Shown: positions 38,875-47,394 of the stretch, one piece after another
Numbering within the stretch: position 1 is the first letter of the stretch
Layout of the letters: each line of letters begins with the position of its first letter
Source of the DNA: Candidatus Binatia bacterium
Lineage (GTDB): Bacteria; Desulfobacterota; Binatia; UBA12015
Length of the DNA stretch: 64,000 nt
Assembly: GCA_029243485.1 (NCBI GenBank)
Contig: JAQWRY010000073.1
Span: 1 to 64,000 of the forward strand
Direction of reading: 5' to 3'
Made by a program: the position numbers and the translations under genes
Notes under the pieces: generated by a model
What the model saw: only the letters and a program-made list of their open reading frames with translations
What the model was told of the DNA's origin: nothing
The model's database searches: none

Positions 38875-39354
38875 ATGATGCGGTTGTTCGTTAGTGGTCA
38901 AGTCGCCAATCATCGCCAGGCCGTTGGCGCGGCCAGCACGGCCCCGCTCGACATCCTGACCGTAGCTGGGACTGGGGCGACGAGCACGATCACGGTCGCC
39001 CCGTGTGCGAGTAGCGTCTTCGACATGCCGTCGTCCCCGGTCGGCGCGCAGCTGTACTCGAGTGATGGCCGCGTGTTGTACGCCGGAGCGTCGGTGGATC
39101 ATGGCTCGCTGACGCATGACTGGGGGTACTACATGATCCCCGAGGCTCTTCTGACAAACCAGCTGCTCGTGCCGTGGGCGGATGGCTGCGACCCGACGAT
39201 CCCACCGGCATGCACGCAGAACGGCAGCCCCGTCTGGGTCACTCCTGTTTGCGACACCTAGGTCTATGCAGACTTCGATCTCGATGGTGCGTCCGACAAG
39301 ATCGTTCTGAATGGGGACGGCGACACCTGGGAGGCTTCGAAGAACGGCTGGTAG
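38875..39354 (+). pseudogene. Remnant of a secreted surface protein, split by TAG
   Basis: The rightward frame from 38875 is protein-like from about codon 25 (LDILTVAGTGATSTITVA, SSDGRVLYAGASVDHG, HDWGYYMIPEALLTNQLLVP), reaches NGSPVWVTPVCDT and a TAG at 39259-39261, then continues in the same frame as VYADFDLDGASDKIVLNGDG to a second TAG at 39352. The beta-rich, Gly/Thr-rich text resembles fragments of large secreted adhesin or IgGFc-binding-like proteins. There is no signal peptide or ribosome site, so it is a leftover piece. Confidence 0.5.
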
Positions 39355-39451
39355 CTGAAGCGGTTCGACTAGTCGTCTGGGGCCCCGCGCTCTCGTGTTT
39401 GGCCGCCGGCTTCGCTTGGGATCGGAAGCCGGCGGTCTCAGGAGGGAAGCC

Positions 39452-39686
39452 ATGGCTCGTCGGTTCGTCCAGGTTTGCGGAACCTTGATCCTTCGCCGCT
39501 CGTTCACCAACTTCGCGAAGCTGTTCCGAGAGGCTGCCGTTCTCGTGTTTTTCGGGCAGGATCCTGCGCACCGGCGAAGTGATGATTCCAGCCGCGCTCG
39601 TCGGCGCGTTCATGCTCGTCACCGGGGTAGGAATGCTCACCGGAGCGAGGTGGGTGCTGCCGATGATCGCGGCCTACCCCGGCTGA
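39452..39686 (+). pseudogene. Small membrane protein gene with a frameshift
   Basis: ATG 39452 follows GGAGGGA and gives MARRFVQVCGTLILRRSFTN then FAKLFREAAVLVFFG. At about 39558 the protein text jumps one frame to ILRTGEVMIPAALVGAFMLV and TGVGMLTGARWVLPMIAAYPG with a TGA at 39684. The two halves make one plausible 77-aa protein with a C-terminal membrane helix, so a single-base indel is the likely lesion. The longer frame to 39853 is spurious. Confidence 0.45.
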
Positions 39687-39869
39687 TGGGGGCTTGCTCT
39701 CGCACCCGCTGCTGCACTTGGGCGGAACTCGCGAACGCGCAGGCGGTCGCCGATGCGGCCGCACCGGCGAACGACAGATGTCGGTGTTATTTCGAAGAAA
39801 ATACCTCTAGGGTCCTCAAGCGCCCCCCCTGCTCAGGCCGATCGGTTCGGTAGGGGCTGAGAGCTGCAC

Positions 39870-42077
39870 ATGGGGCTTTTGCAGAGTCGAATCGAACCAT
39901 CATCCAGACGTCGTGCGAGGAGGGGAGCTGTGCTCTTCCCGGCCCTCGTGTTGCCGTTCGTCGCCGCAGTGGCGTTCGCTGCGTCGCCCGAGAGCCATTG
40001 GCTTCTCTCTCCGGAGTTCTCGGAACGGGCGCGTGACGTGCCCACCGGAAACCGGCTCCGCGTCGAGGACGTGCCGCTCGAAGATCCCCGGCCGCAGGCC
40101 GCGCGCGCGGCTCGCTCTGCGAACGCCGCCGCGGGCCAGGCGACGGGTGCCTTGAGCCTGCGTCGCGTGGAGGTCTTTCGCCCGGGGGCGCTGATCGTCG
40201 TGCACCGTGGCACGCGGACGGTGTCGGTCCCGGCGCCCGACACCGCGTACTTCGCCGGCACTGTCGAGGGGCGCCCCGGTTCGTTCGCGTTCCTCTCGGT
40301 CGATGCGGAGCGCCGCACGCGGGGCCTCGTTTCGGACGGCGAGGGGATGTGGACCGTGACCTCGGAAAACGGAACGCCTGAAGTTCAGCTGGTGGATTCG
40401 AACGAACCTGTCGGAGAGGGGGCTGCGCCCTGGGCCTGTGGGAGTGGTGGGGCGCTCGAGCCGCCGCCTTCTCTTGCGGCCGTGGCCGCGGCGGCCGCCG
40501 ATCAGCTGAATGCCGCGTCGGCGGATGCGTCGGGGCTGTATGTCGCAGACATCGCGCTGGAGACCGATTGGGAGTTTCACCAGCTGTTCGACTCGACCGA
40601 GGAGGCGGTCGCGTACATCGGCGACCTGTTCGCTGCGATGTCCGCGATTTACGAACGCGACGTCGGCACGGTACTGCGCGTGAGCCATCTCTCGTTGTGG
40701 CCCGACGGCAAGGATCTAGATCCGTGGGACGTGGAGACTACCAGCGGAGGGTTCTACGAGTTCAGGGACGACTGGCGGGCCAACATGGGGGGCGTACCCA
40801 GGACCGTCGCGCACTTCCTCTCCGGAAAACGGACCGGAGGCGGGATCGCGTATGTGGGTGCCCTGTGCTCGGGCTCCTACGGGTACGGGTTCACAGGCAG
40901 CATCAACGGTCAGTTTAGTACGACGGACTCCAGGTTCTTGTGGGACATCATGGGCGTGAGTCACGAGCTCGGTCACAACTTCGGGAGTGGCCACACCCAC
41001 TGCTATTCCCCGCCGATCGATGAGTGCTACGGCTCGCAGAATGGTTGCTACGCCGGCTCGACGAGCGTTCCCACGAACGGCGGTGGAACGATCATGAGCT
41101 ACTGCCATCTCCGCTCGGGCGGGTACTCGAACATCAATCTCTGGTTCGGGCGCGAGGGGCAGTACGGCGACGATAGCCTTCGGGTTCCCGACATCATGCG
41201 CGCGCGGGTGTTGTCGGCTTCGTGCATTGACGAAGTCGCGGACCCGCCGACCGTTACCTTGACTGCGTTGCCGGCGGCGATCCTCGCTGGCGAGACGACG
41301 ACCCTCGCGTGGGAATCGACGAATGCGGATGCCTGCGAGTTCGTGCAGGGGGGTGGTGGTTCGGTGGTGCCCGCCGGCGAGGTCGTCGTGCAGCCGGGCA
41401 CGACGCGGACGTACGAGATCGAGTGCCACGGCATCGGCGGAACGAGTTCGGATCAGATCGACGTGATCGTCACGCGGCCGCAGACGGTGCTCTCCCTCTC
41501 CGCGGGCGTGATTCGACTGGATGGTCCACCGAGCGCAGCGTCCCGCATACAAATCCGAAGCTTCTCCGGGGTCGAAGCCCCGTACCTCGACATCTATGAT
41601 CGCAGGACGGAGATCCGCCTGTCGGACGGCGTTCCCTGTGTGCACGATCGGAACCGCGTTCGCTGTACCGGTGTCTTCTTGTCGGTCGAGGTGTTCCTCG
41701 GGAGCGGTCGGGATCGCGTGACGGTCCGTGGTGATGTCCCGGTGCATCTCGACGGTGGTGCCGGCGACGACGTTCTCCGAGGTGGCGACGGGAACGACGT
41801 GTTGGTGGGCGGCGAGGGCCGCGATCGGCTCCTCGGGCGCGGCGGCGGCGATTCCCTAGAGGGAAACGAAGGCGACGATCGTCTCGACGGCGGCACCGGC
41901 GACGACTTCCTGCAGGGGGGCTACGGCGCGGACACACTGATCGGCCGGGATGGGACGGACACAGCGATCTACGTGGATCGAACCGGTGCTGTTCATACGA
42001 CACCCGACAACGTGCCGGACGATGGCGAAGCGGGCGAAGGCGACAACATCCGACATGATGTCGAGCTGTTCGGGTAG
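39870..42077 (+). CDS. Secreted zinc metalloprotease with RTX calcium-binding repeats
   Basis: A 735-aa protein with an Arg-rich N-terminus and hydrophobic signal ([14 protein letters not shown]), a propeptide of about 170 residues, and a metzincin domain whose zinc motif [11 protein letters not shown] starts at residue 365, with a Met-turn at IMSYCH. This fits the reprolysin-like M12 type. Downstream are an Ig-like segment (about 455-535) and six or so Gly/Asp-rich RTX nonapeptides (about 620-700; [22 protein letters not shown]) that fold on calcium after type I secretion. A protease with both a Sec-type leader and RTX repeats is less common; the repeats may act only in folding. Confidence 0.88.
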   Translation: MGLLQSRIEPSSRRRARRGAVLFPALVLPFVAAVAFAASPESHWLLSPEFSERARDVPTGNRLRVEDVPLEDPRPQAARAARSANAAAGQATGALSLRRVEVFRPGALIVVHRGTRTVSVPAPDTAYFAGTVEGRPGSFAFLSVDAERRTRGLVSDGEGMWTVTSENGTPEVQLVDSNEPVGEGAAPWACGSGGALEPPPSLAAVAAAAADQLNAASADASGLYVADIALETDWEFHQLFDSTEEAVAYIGDLFAAMSAIYERDVGTVLRVSHLSLWPDGKDLDPWDVETTSGGFYEFRDDWRANMGGVPRTVAHFLSGKRTGGGIAYVGALCSGSYGYGFTGSINGQFSTTDSRFLWDIMGVSHELGHNFGSGHTHCYSPPIDECYGSQNGCYAGSTSVPTNGGGTIMSYCHLRSGGYSNINLWFGREGQYGDDSLRVPDIMRARVLSASCIDEVADPPTVTLTALPAAILAGETTTLAWESTNADACEFVQGGGGSVVPAGEVVVQPGTTRTYEIECHGIGGTSSDQIDVIVTRPQTVLSLSAGVIRLDGPPSAASRIQIRSFSGVEAPYLDIYDRRTEIRLSDGVPCVHDRNRVRCTGVFLSVEVFLGSGRDRVTVRGDVPVHLDGGAGDDVLRGGDGNDVLVGGEGRDRLLGRGGGDSLEGNEGDDRLDGGTGDDFLQGGYGADTLIGRDGTDTAIYVDRTGAVHTTPDNVPDDGEAGEGDNIRHDVELFG

Positions 42078-42158
42078 GGCCGCAGCGTCTCGGCGCCCCG
42101 TGTCGGCTTCGGTCCGAGGGAGCCGAGTGCTAGGCGGTACGTCGGGCCGACCTGCTCT

Positions 42159-42560
42159 CTAAAGCCGGGATGACCCGCGAGAAGGCCGTTCTCCTCGATC
42201 GTTTAGAAAATCACTTCCGCGATCGCGTCTTAGTGCGTCTGCGCGATTCCAGGCGTTGTTGATTCCGGCCCACAGCACGATCAACTCGGGTTCGTAGCGA
42301 TCCAGGTAGTCGGTCCAGCGCTTCTGGATCTGAGCCGTATTCGCCCCTGGGACTCCGAGGTTGACCACGCGGAACTGCGTCGATCCGTTCCGGATACCCG
42401 CGGCCCTTGCCCCAGGTATGGGAATCGCCGACGCAGAGAATGACTCTATGTGACGTGGTGTCTTTGAGCGCGGCCAGTTCGAGGACCGCGACTGCTGTCG
42501 CGATCCGAGCCAGCGCCTCGAGGCTGACGAACTCGAGGACCAGGTCGAGGAGAACGAGCG
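42159..42560 (-). pseudogene. Broken SGNH/GDSL hydrolase
   Basis: Leftward from about 42560 one frame reads FVSLEALARIATAVAVLELA then VILCVGDSHTWGKGRGYPE, where GDSHTWG is the block I motif of SGNH hydrolases with its Ser nucleophile. The next expected part, VVNLGVPGANTAQIQKRW followed by PELIVLWAGINNAWN (blocks II and III), is in a different frame from 42368. About 20 residues normally between them are missing, and the C-terminal catalytic D-x-x-H block is absent. So there is a frameshift or deletion near 42375 and a truncated end. Confidence 0.6.
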
Positions 42561-42570
42561 CCGAGCGCCG

Positions 42571-42597
42571 GGCGCTAGGCGCTAGGCGCTAGGCGCC
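42571..42597. repeat. Tandem heptamer repeat
   Basis: GGCGCTA is repeated three times followed by GGCGCC. It sits at the broken 5-prime side of the SGNH remnant and may mark a slippage or rejoining point. Confidence 0.7.
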
Positions 42598-42679
42598 GAA
42601 GTTGAACCGGGGTCGACTCGTCGTCTCGATCCAATCGCGCTGCGATCCGGCGTGTGGCGCCGCGAAGCCGCCACGGCGC

Positions 42680-43309
42680 CTAGTTCCGCCGAAGGACGCA
42701 CCACAGCCCGGCGCCAGCCTTGGCCGCCTTGCCCGACCAGTTTCCGGGCAGGGCACGGGCGACTTCCTCGGGCGGAAGATGAATGGGCGTCTGGTCGCCG
42801 CGCGAGTTGACCCACACCAGAGCGCCGCCCGGCCGCAGGACCCGGGCGGCCTCGGCCGGGAACAGCAGCATGTTCATCAAGACGAGCACGTCGGTGCTGT
42901 CGTCGCGCAGCGGGAGCCGGCTCGCGTCGGTCCGAACGCGACTTCCCCACTCGGGCTTTAGCCGGATCAACATCTCGTGTGAGAGGTCGAGCGCGTAGAG
43001 ACGGTCGAAGTGGCTGGAGAGAACCTCCGTGCCGGGGCCGGTGCCGGCGCCGAGTTCCACGCACGACGCGCCGGAAACGTTCCCCCGCTCGAGTGCGTCT
43101 TCCAAAGAGACGAGCGGTTGGGCGGAATGTTGGCTCGCCCATTCGGGAGCAAGGTTGTCAAAGAGCGTCGCCACCTTCTTCGCGCGCGTCGGCGTCCAGC
43201 CGCCCGGATCGAAGGCCACCTGCTGTGTCACTTTCCGCATGGGATGGTCCGGGCCTGGGCCGTCCGTGGAGGGGGCAATCGGATCCAGGTCGGGGAGGTG
43301 GGTGATCAT
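42680..43309 (-). CDS. SAM-dependent class I methyltransferase
   Basis: A 209-aa protein with a Rossmann methyltransferase core: motif I VELGAGTGPGTE (about 85-96), an acidic residue in YALDLSHEML binding the SAM ribose, RTDASRLPLRDDSTDVLVL and ARVLRPGGALVWV. The N-terminal 60 residues are of uncertain fold. The acceptor cannot be predicted. It ends leftward near the SGNH remnant and starts 45 bp after the DraG-phosphatase stop, so the two may be cotranscribed. Confidence 0.87.
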   Translation of the reverse strand: MITHLPDLDPIAPSTDGPGPDHPMRKVTQQVAFDPGGWTPTRAKKVATLFDNLAPEWASQHSAQPLVSLEDALERGNVSGASCVELGAGTGPGTEVLSSHFDRLYALDLSHEMLIRLKPEWGSRVRTDASRLPLRDDSTDVLVLMNMLLFPAEAARVLRPGGALVWVNSRGDQTPIHLPPEEVARALPGNWSGKAAKAGAGLWCVLRRN

Positions 43310-43354
43310 GGCTTGCGACAGTACCGCGCAGAGAGGACCCGTCGAGTCCGTGCA

Positions 43355-44806
43355 TCACACGGCGCAGAGCGCCTTCACGTGCGTGCACTGCTCGTCGTTC
43401 TCCGGCGACGCTCGGTCGTCGGCGTCGCCGAGTCGTCGGGACTGGATCACGGCCTCGAAGTCCGTCGGCTCGGCCTGGCCGTGCCGAATGAGGTGGAGCG
43501 CGACGGTCGTACCAGTGCGCCCGACGCCGCCCCAGCAATGGATGTAGACGGTTTCGTCCTTCGCCAGCGATTCGTCGAGGACGTTCTGGATTTCCATCTG
43601 TGTCTCGGGGGTCGGGATTCCGAGATCCGGGACCTCGAATCGCAGGCACTCCACGTCGACGCCGAGCCGTGCCGCGGCCTCGCGGACGAGAGGTTCGTAG
43701 GACGCGAATGGCTGCCCGGAGGCGTTCGTCTCGCCGGCTTGCATGAGGTTCACGATCCGGCGGACGCCGGCGGAGAGGAGCGCCTGGATCTTCGTCGTGG
43801 CCTTTTGCGGATCGAGATCGCCAGGGTACGGTCCGGCGATGACGCTGCCGGGGTTTGCCCAATAGGCCTGGTAGAAGGGGCTCGGCAGGAGCGGCCAGGC
43901 CCCTGCGAGCGCATCCGCGAGCCCGCGGACCTCTTCGCCGCGGGCGAGGAGCCGCCGCCATGTAGGAGGAATCCCTTCCTCGCCGAAGTGGGCGCCGGCG
44001 AGTTGGCCGACGATTGCGGCGGTGGTGTCGGCGTCCTCCCCGAGGTTCGCGGCGAGCAGGATCGCCGATTCGAAGGAGTCGGTGCGCGCGAAGCACCAAA
44101 GGGCCGCCTCGAGGGACCGAAGGACGTAGCCGCTCCCTCGGATCTCGTCTGCCGTCTTGTCGCGGCCGCTTCCCGAAGCGAGCGCTGCGATGGACGGTGC
44201 AAGATCGGAATCGAACGTCGTCGCCGGCACCGGGCGTAGAATCTCTTCTTTCGCCTCGCCGCGGAGAGCTCGCAGGAGAAACGCCGCATACAGTCGGCAC
44301 GCGTCGACGGCTTCGGGCGCGCCGTGCGTCGTGCGAGAGCTCTCACCGGCCATGCGCACGGCCGTCTCCGGCTCGCGACGGAAGTAGATGACGACCGGCG
44401 CGAGGCGCATGAGCGATCCGTTGCCCGCGTCGCCGGGGTCGGTCGATCCCGCGAAGGGCTCGCCGTCCGCCCGGAAGCGTCGCAGTGCAGCCGAGACGGT
44501 CGTGCCGATGTCGAAGCAGCGGCCGTTGCTCGAGAGGTAGGCATCCTGCGTCCAACGCACGTAGCGTCGCATCTGGTCGGCGGGGTCGAAGCCGCGGGAG
44601 TCGAGGAGGCTCCGCGCGAGGCACAACGCCATCGAGGTGTCGTCCGTCCACTGGCCGGCTTGAAGATCGAACGGGCCACCGCCGATCATGTCGGTGAGAG
44701 GCGTGAAGGATCCGCGCGGGCGGAATTCGACGGTCGTGCCGACGGCGTCTCCGGCTGCGAGGCCGAGCAGGGCGCCGCGACAGCGGGCTCGATCGTGGTA
44801 ACTCAT
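43355..44806 (-). CDS. ADP-ribosylglycohydrolase (DraG family) fused to dual-specificity phosphatase
   Basis: A 483-aa two-domain enzyme. Residues 1-300 are DraG-like: GALLGLAAGDAVG, the metal motif GQWTDDTSMAL and the second metal site LGEDADTTAAIVGQLAG. Residues 325-470 form a protein-phosphatase-type domain with Cys424 in the P-loop HCWGGVGRTG and an upstream acidic loop (VPDLGIPTPE) that can supply the general acid. The natural reading is removal of ADP-ribose by one domain and of a phosphate by the other, perhaps on the same modified target or on ADP-ribose-phosphate. The linker region is short. Confidence 0.88.
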   Translation of the reverse strand: MSYHDRARCRGALLGLAAGDAVGTTVEFRPRGSFTPLTDMIGGGPFDLQAGQWTDDTSMALCLARSLLDSRGFDPADQMRRYVRWTQDAYLSSNGRCFDIGTTVSAALRRFRADGEPFAGSTDPGDAGNGSLMRLAPVVIYFRREPETAVRMAGESSRTTHGAPEAVDACRLYAAFLLRALRGEAKEEILRPVPATTFDSDLAPSIAALASGSGRDKTADEIRGSGYVLRSLEAALWCFARTDSFESAILLAANLGEDADTTAAIVGQLAGAHFGEEGIPPTWRRLLARGEEVRGLADALAGAWPLLPSPFYQAYWANPGSVIAGPYPGDLDPQKATTKIQALLSAGVRRIVNLMQAGETNASGQPFASYEPLVREAAARLGVDVECLRFEVPDLGIPTPETQMEIQNVLDESLAKDETVYIHCWGGVGRTGTTVALHLIRHGQAEPTDFEAVIQSRRLGDADDRASPENDEQCTHVKALCAV

Positions 44807-44863
44807 GCTGAGACGCTACCATCGCGCTGAGGACAACGATTGTCCGCTCGGCCCGGCTCGGCT

Positions 44864-46558
44864 CTACTCTTGTGGATCGCGTGCTTGGCAGATGCGTCGG
44901 CCGGTGAGGTACCACGTGTTCATGGGGCCCTTGCCCTTGAGCTCGACCGAACCGCGCTCCTCGAACGTGTAGTCGTCCTGGAGTCGGACCCGGACGGCGT
45001 CGGAGACCTGAATACTGCCGGGCTCGCTCGTGGACTCCATCCGGCTCGCGACGTTCACCACGTCTCCCCACAGGTCGTACGCGAACTTCGAGGTTCCGAC
45101 GATGCCGGCGACGACGGTGCCCGTGTGGATTCCCGTACGCATCCGGAGGGGTCGCCCCGAGCTCTCCGCGTAGCCGCGCAGGGTCTCCTGCATGTCGAGC
45201 GCGAACTCGGCTATTTGCTGGGCATGGGTCGAGGTGCGGTCGGGGACTCCGGCAACCACCATGTAGCAATCCCCGATCGTCTTGATCTTCTCCAACTTGT
45301 GCTTCTTGGCGAGGGCGTCGAGGAGGCCGAAGACGTCGTTCAGCATCTCGACGACCTGCCTGGCGCCGAGCCGCTCGCTCATCTTTGTGAAGCCGACGAT
45401 GTCGCTGAAGAGGACCGAGACTTCGGGGAACGAGTCGGCGATGCCTTCCTCGCCGCCCTTCAGTCGGTCGGCGATGGTCGCGGGGAGCACGTTCAGAAGG
45501 AGGTGCTCACTGCGCGAGGTCTGTTCGGTGAGTTCGTCGGTCTGCTTCGAGAGCTCCTCGTGGGCATTCTCCAGCTCTTCCACCTGCCGTCCGACCGAGG
45601 TCACCATCGCGTCGAAGGTCGCTCCGAACGTCGCGATCTCACCGGAGCCTTTGATCTGGGCACGCGCCGAGAGATCCCCGCTCGAAACGCGATCGGCGGC
45701 CGCCGCGATCTCCTCGATCGGCGCAAGGACACGCCTGCGGATCAGAACCACGGACATGAGGGTCGTGAGGAAGAGGGTGCACGCGAGGAGCATGTCGAAG
45801 CGTTTCACCGAACGCTCACGATCGTTCAGTGCCGCTACGGCCGTCTCGGTGCGCGACTCGATCATGTCCTGGAACTCGCCGATGGGCTCCATGATCGTCG
45901 CTTTCGCTTCGTGGTACCGCTTGCCGTGCAGGAGCTGGATGGCGCGTTCCCGATCCGGCGGTCCCTCGCGGGCGAAGTTACCGGTCCCGTCGTCGAACCG
46001 GCCCTGCATGGCGTTGATCGCGACGTTTTCGATCTGGACGAGGTCGTCCGAACGCGCCTGGGACTCGCTGAGCTTGTCGAACTCGGTGGTCGTGAAGCCC
46101 GCCTCGAGCATGCGGTCGCGCAGCGACTGCGCCCGGTGCTCCTCTCCTGTGGGCGTCTGGCCCGCCGCTACGAGGTCCCAGTAGACACCTTCGTAGCCCT
46201 CCGGTCGCGGAGCGTCGCCGTTGCGGATCGCGAGCACGGTCTCGAAATACTTCCGGTACTTTTCGTCTCCGGTGGCAGCGTACGTTCGTGCGAACCGGGT
46301 GAGGTCGTCGGAGGACTGCCGAAGCTGGTCGGCGAGCTGGAAGGATTCGAAGCGCCGGTGCTCGGCCTGCTCGGTTTCCCTCTGGGTCTGCTCCATGACC
46401 AGGGCGACCGCGATCAGGCCGGTGGCGAGGAGGAGCTGAACGCCGAGGACGACGAAGAGGATGGTTCGGATGCGCATGCGAGCCTGGTCCCTATAGAGGA
46501 TCGAGGGTTCTGAGAGAACCGCGCCGGGGTCGAACGGCTGTTCGAGCGAATCCGTCAT
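44864..46558 (-). CDS. Membrane class III adenylate cyclase with HAMP domain
   Basis: A 564-aa protein starting at ATG 46558 (ATG 46477 is an alternative that removes 27 residues). Two membrane helices (about 32-54 and 250-270) frame a 190-residue helical sensor outside the membrane; a HAMP domain (VLAPIEEIAAAADRVSSGDL), a coiled coil and the cyclase domain follow. Cyclase residues are intact: metal Asp in FSDIVGFT, Lys in KIKTIGDCYM (selects ATP over GTP), metal Asp, Asp in YDLWGD and Asn/Arg in NVASRMES. It should make cAMP in response to a ligand sensed outside. Confidence 0.9.
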   Translation of the reverse strand: MTDSLEQPFDPGAVLSEPSILYRDQARMRIRTILFVVLGVQLLLATGLIAVALVMEQTQRETEQAEHRRFESFQLADQLRQSSDDLTRFARTYAATGDEKYRKYFETVLAIRNGDAPRPEGYEGVYWDLVAAGQTPTGEEHRAQSLRDRMLEAGFTTTEFDKLSESQARSDDLVQIENVAINAMQGRFDDGTGNFAREGPPDRERAIQLLHGKRYHEAKATIMEPIGEFQDMIESRTETAVAALNDRERSVKRFDMLLACTLFLTTLMSVVLIRRRVLAPIEEIAAAADRVSSGDLSARAQIKGSGEIATFGATFDAMVTSVGRQVEELENAHEELSKQTDELTEQTSRSEHLLLNVLPATIADRLKGGEEGIADSFPEVSVLFSDIVGFTKMSERLGARQVVEMLNDVFGLLDALAKKHKLEKIKTIGDCYMVVAGVPDRTSTHAQQIAEFALDMQETLRGYAESSGRPLRMRTGIHTGTVVAGIVGTSKFAYDLWGDVVNVASRMESTSEPGSIQVSDAVRVRLQDDYTFEERGSVELKGKGPMNTWYLTGRRICQARDPQE

Positions 46559-46746
46559 TCCGGACGAGGGTTCGCTGGAGCGGTCGCCACGGCGTGCCGA
46601 TGGCACGGGTAGGGCGCCGGTACGACTTTCGCGTCCTCGGTGACGTGACCGAATCTGGCGCTGGCACGATCGGTGAGGAAGGCGCCTCCGACGGGCGCAC
46701 GACCGCGAAGCGTTTGGGTCGCGGCCGCGGCGGGCCGCCGGCGCCC

Positions 46747-47265
46747 ACGATCCAGGAGGCACCTCTGGACCTCGGTCACCCGTCGTTCACGGAGGCGCTT
46801 TGCTCGCTCGAGGAGTTCGACGTCTCCAGCCAGACCGTAGGGAACGAGCGGTACTCAAAGTTCCTGATCCACGTTCACACCGATCAAATCTGCTACTTCG
46901 ATACGAACGCGTTCGCGGTCCACGCGGACTTCGTCCTCGCGGAGCTCACGAAGAAGTGGAGCACCGAATCCAGTCTGCTCCGGCCCCTCGCGAAGCGCTA
47001 CAGTCGCTGGCAGGTCCGCGGGCGACTGAAGGCTTACAATCGAAACTGCGAAGAGTTGAAGCCGGAGTTCCTGCTTGGCACGTTGGTCCACCACACGGAT
47101 CAGGACATCTACACGCTCGCGCTCTGGGAGGGCGATCTCGCCGCGCCGACCGACATCCGTGGGGTCTACGACAAGATGCAGAAGACGTTCCATCTCGGCG
47201 CTGAGGTGAAGTTGCGTCCGAACAGCACGCGCCAAGAAGGTCTGCTGGATCATCCCGCGATCGGA
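46747..47265 (+). pseudogene. Fragment of a PEP/pyruvate-binding protein N-terminal domain
   Basis: The open frame from 46594 runs without a stop into the next gene, but only this stretch and the part after 47395 are protein-like. Its text (RYSKFLIHVHTDQICYFDT, FLLGTLVHHTDQDIYTLALW, TDIRGVYDKMQKTF, LRPNSTRQEGLL) resembles the non-catalytic N-terminal domain of large PEP-synthase-like proteins (fragment of L-A-G-T-x-x-H ... Y-x-L-x-x-W). The kinase part is missing, and the codons between 47265 and 47394 are low quality. I read it as a truncated leftover in frame by chance with the downstream gene, though a genuine fusion cannot be excluded. Confidence 0.4.
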
Positions 47266-47394
47266 GGCGGCTCGTGCTTGCGCCCGTTCATTTCGTTATC
47301 CCTCCATCTCGCCCCCGCGCCTCGCGCGGCCGGGGTGGGACGAAGCGAGCCGCGGTCACCGGCGGCCAGCAGGAATCTTGGAGGGGAACACGAA

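Noticed and set aside
44840-46513. 557-aa rightward frame opposite the cyclase
   Set aside because: Antisense shadow of a gene with all cyclase catalytic residues intact.
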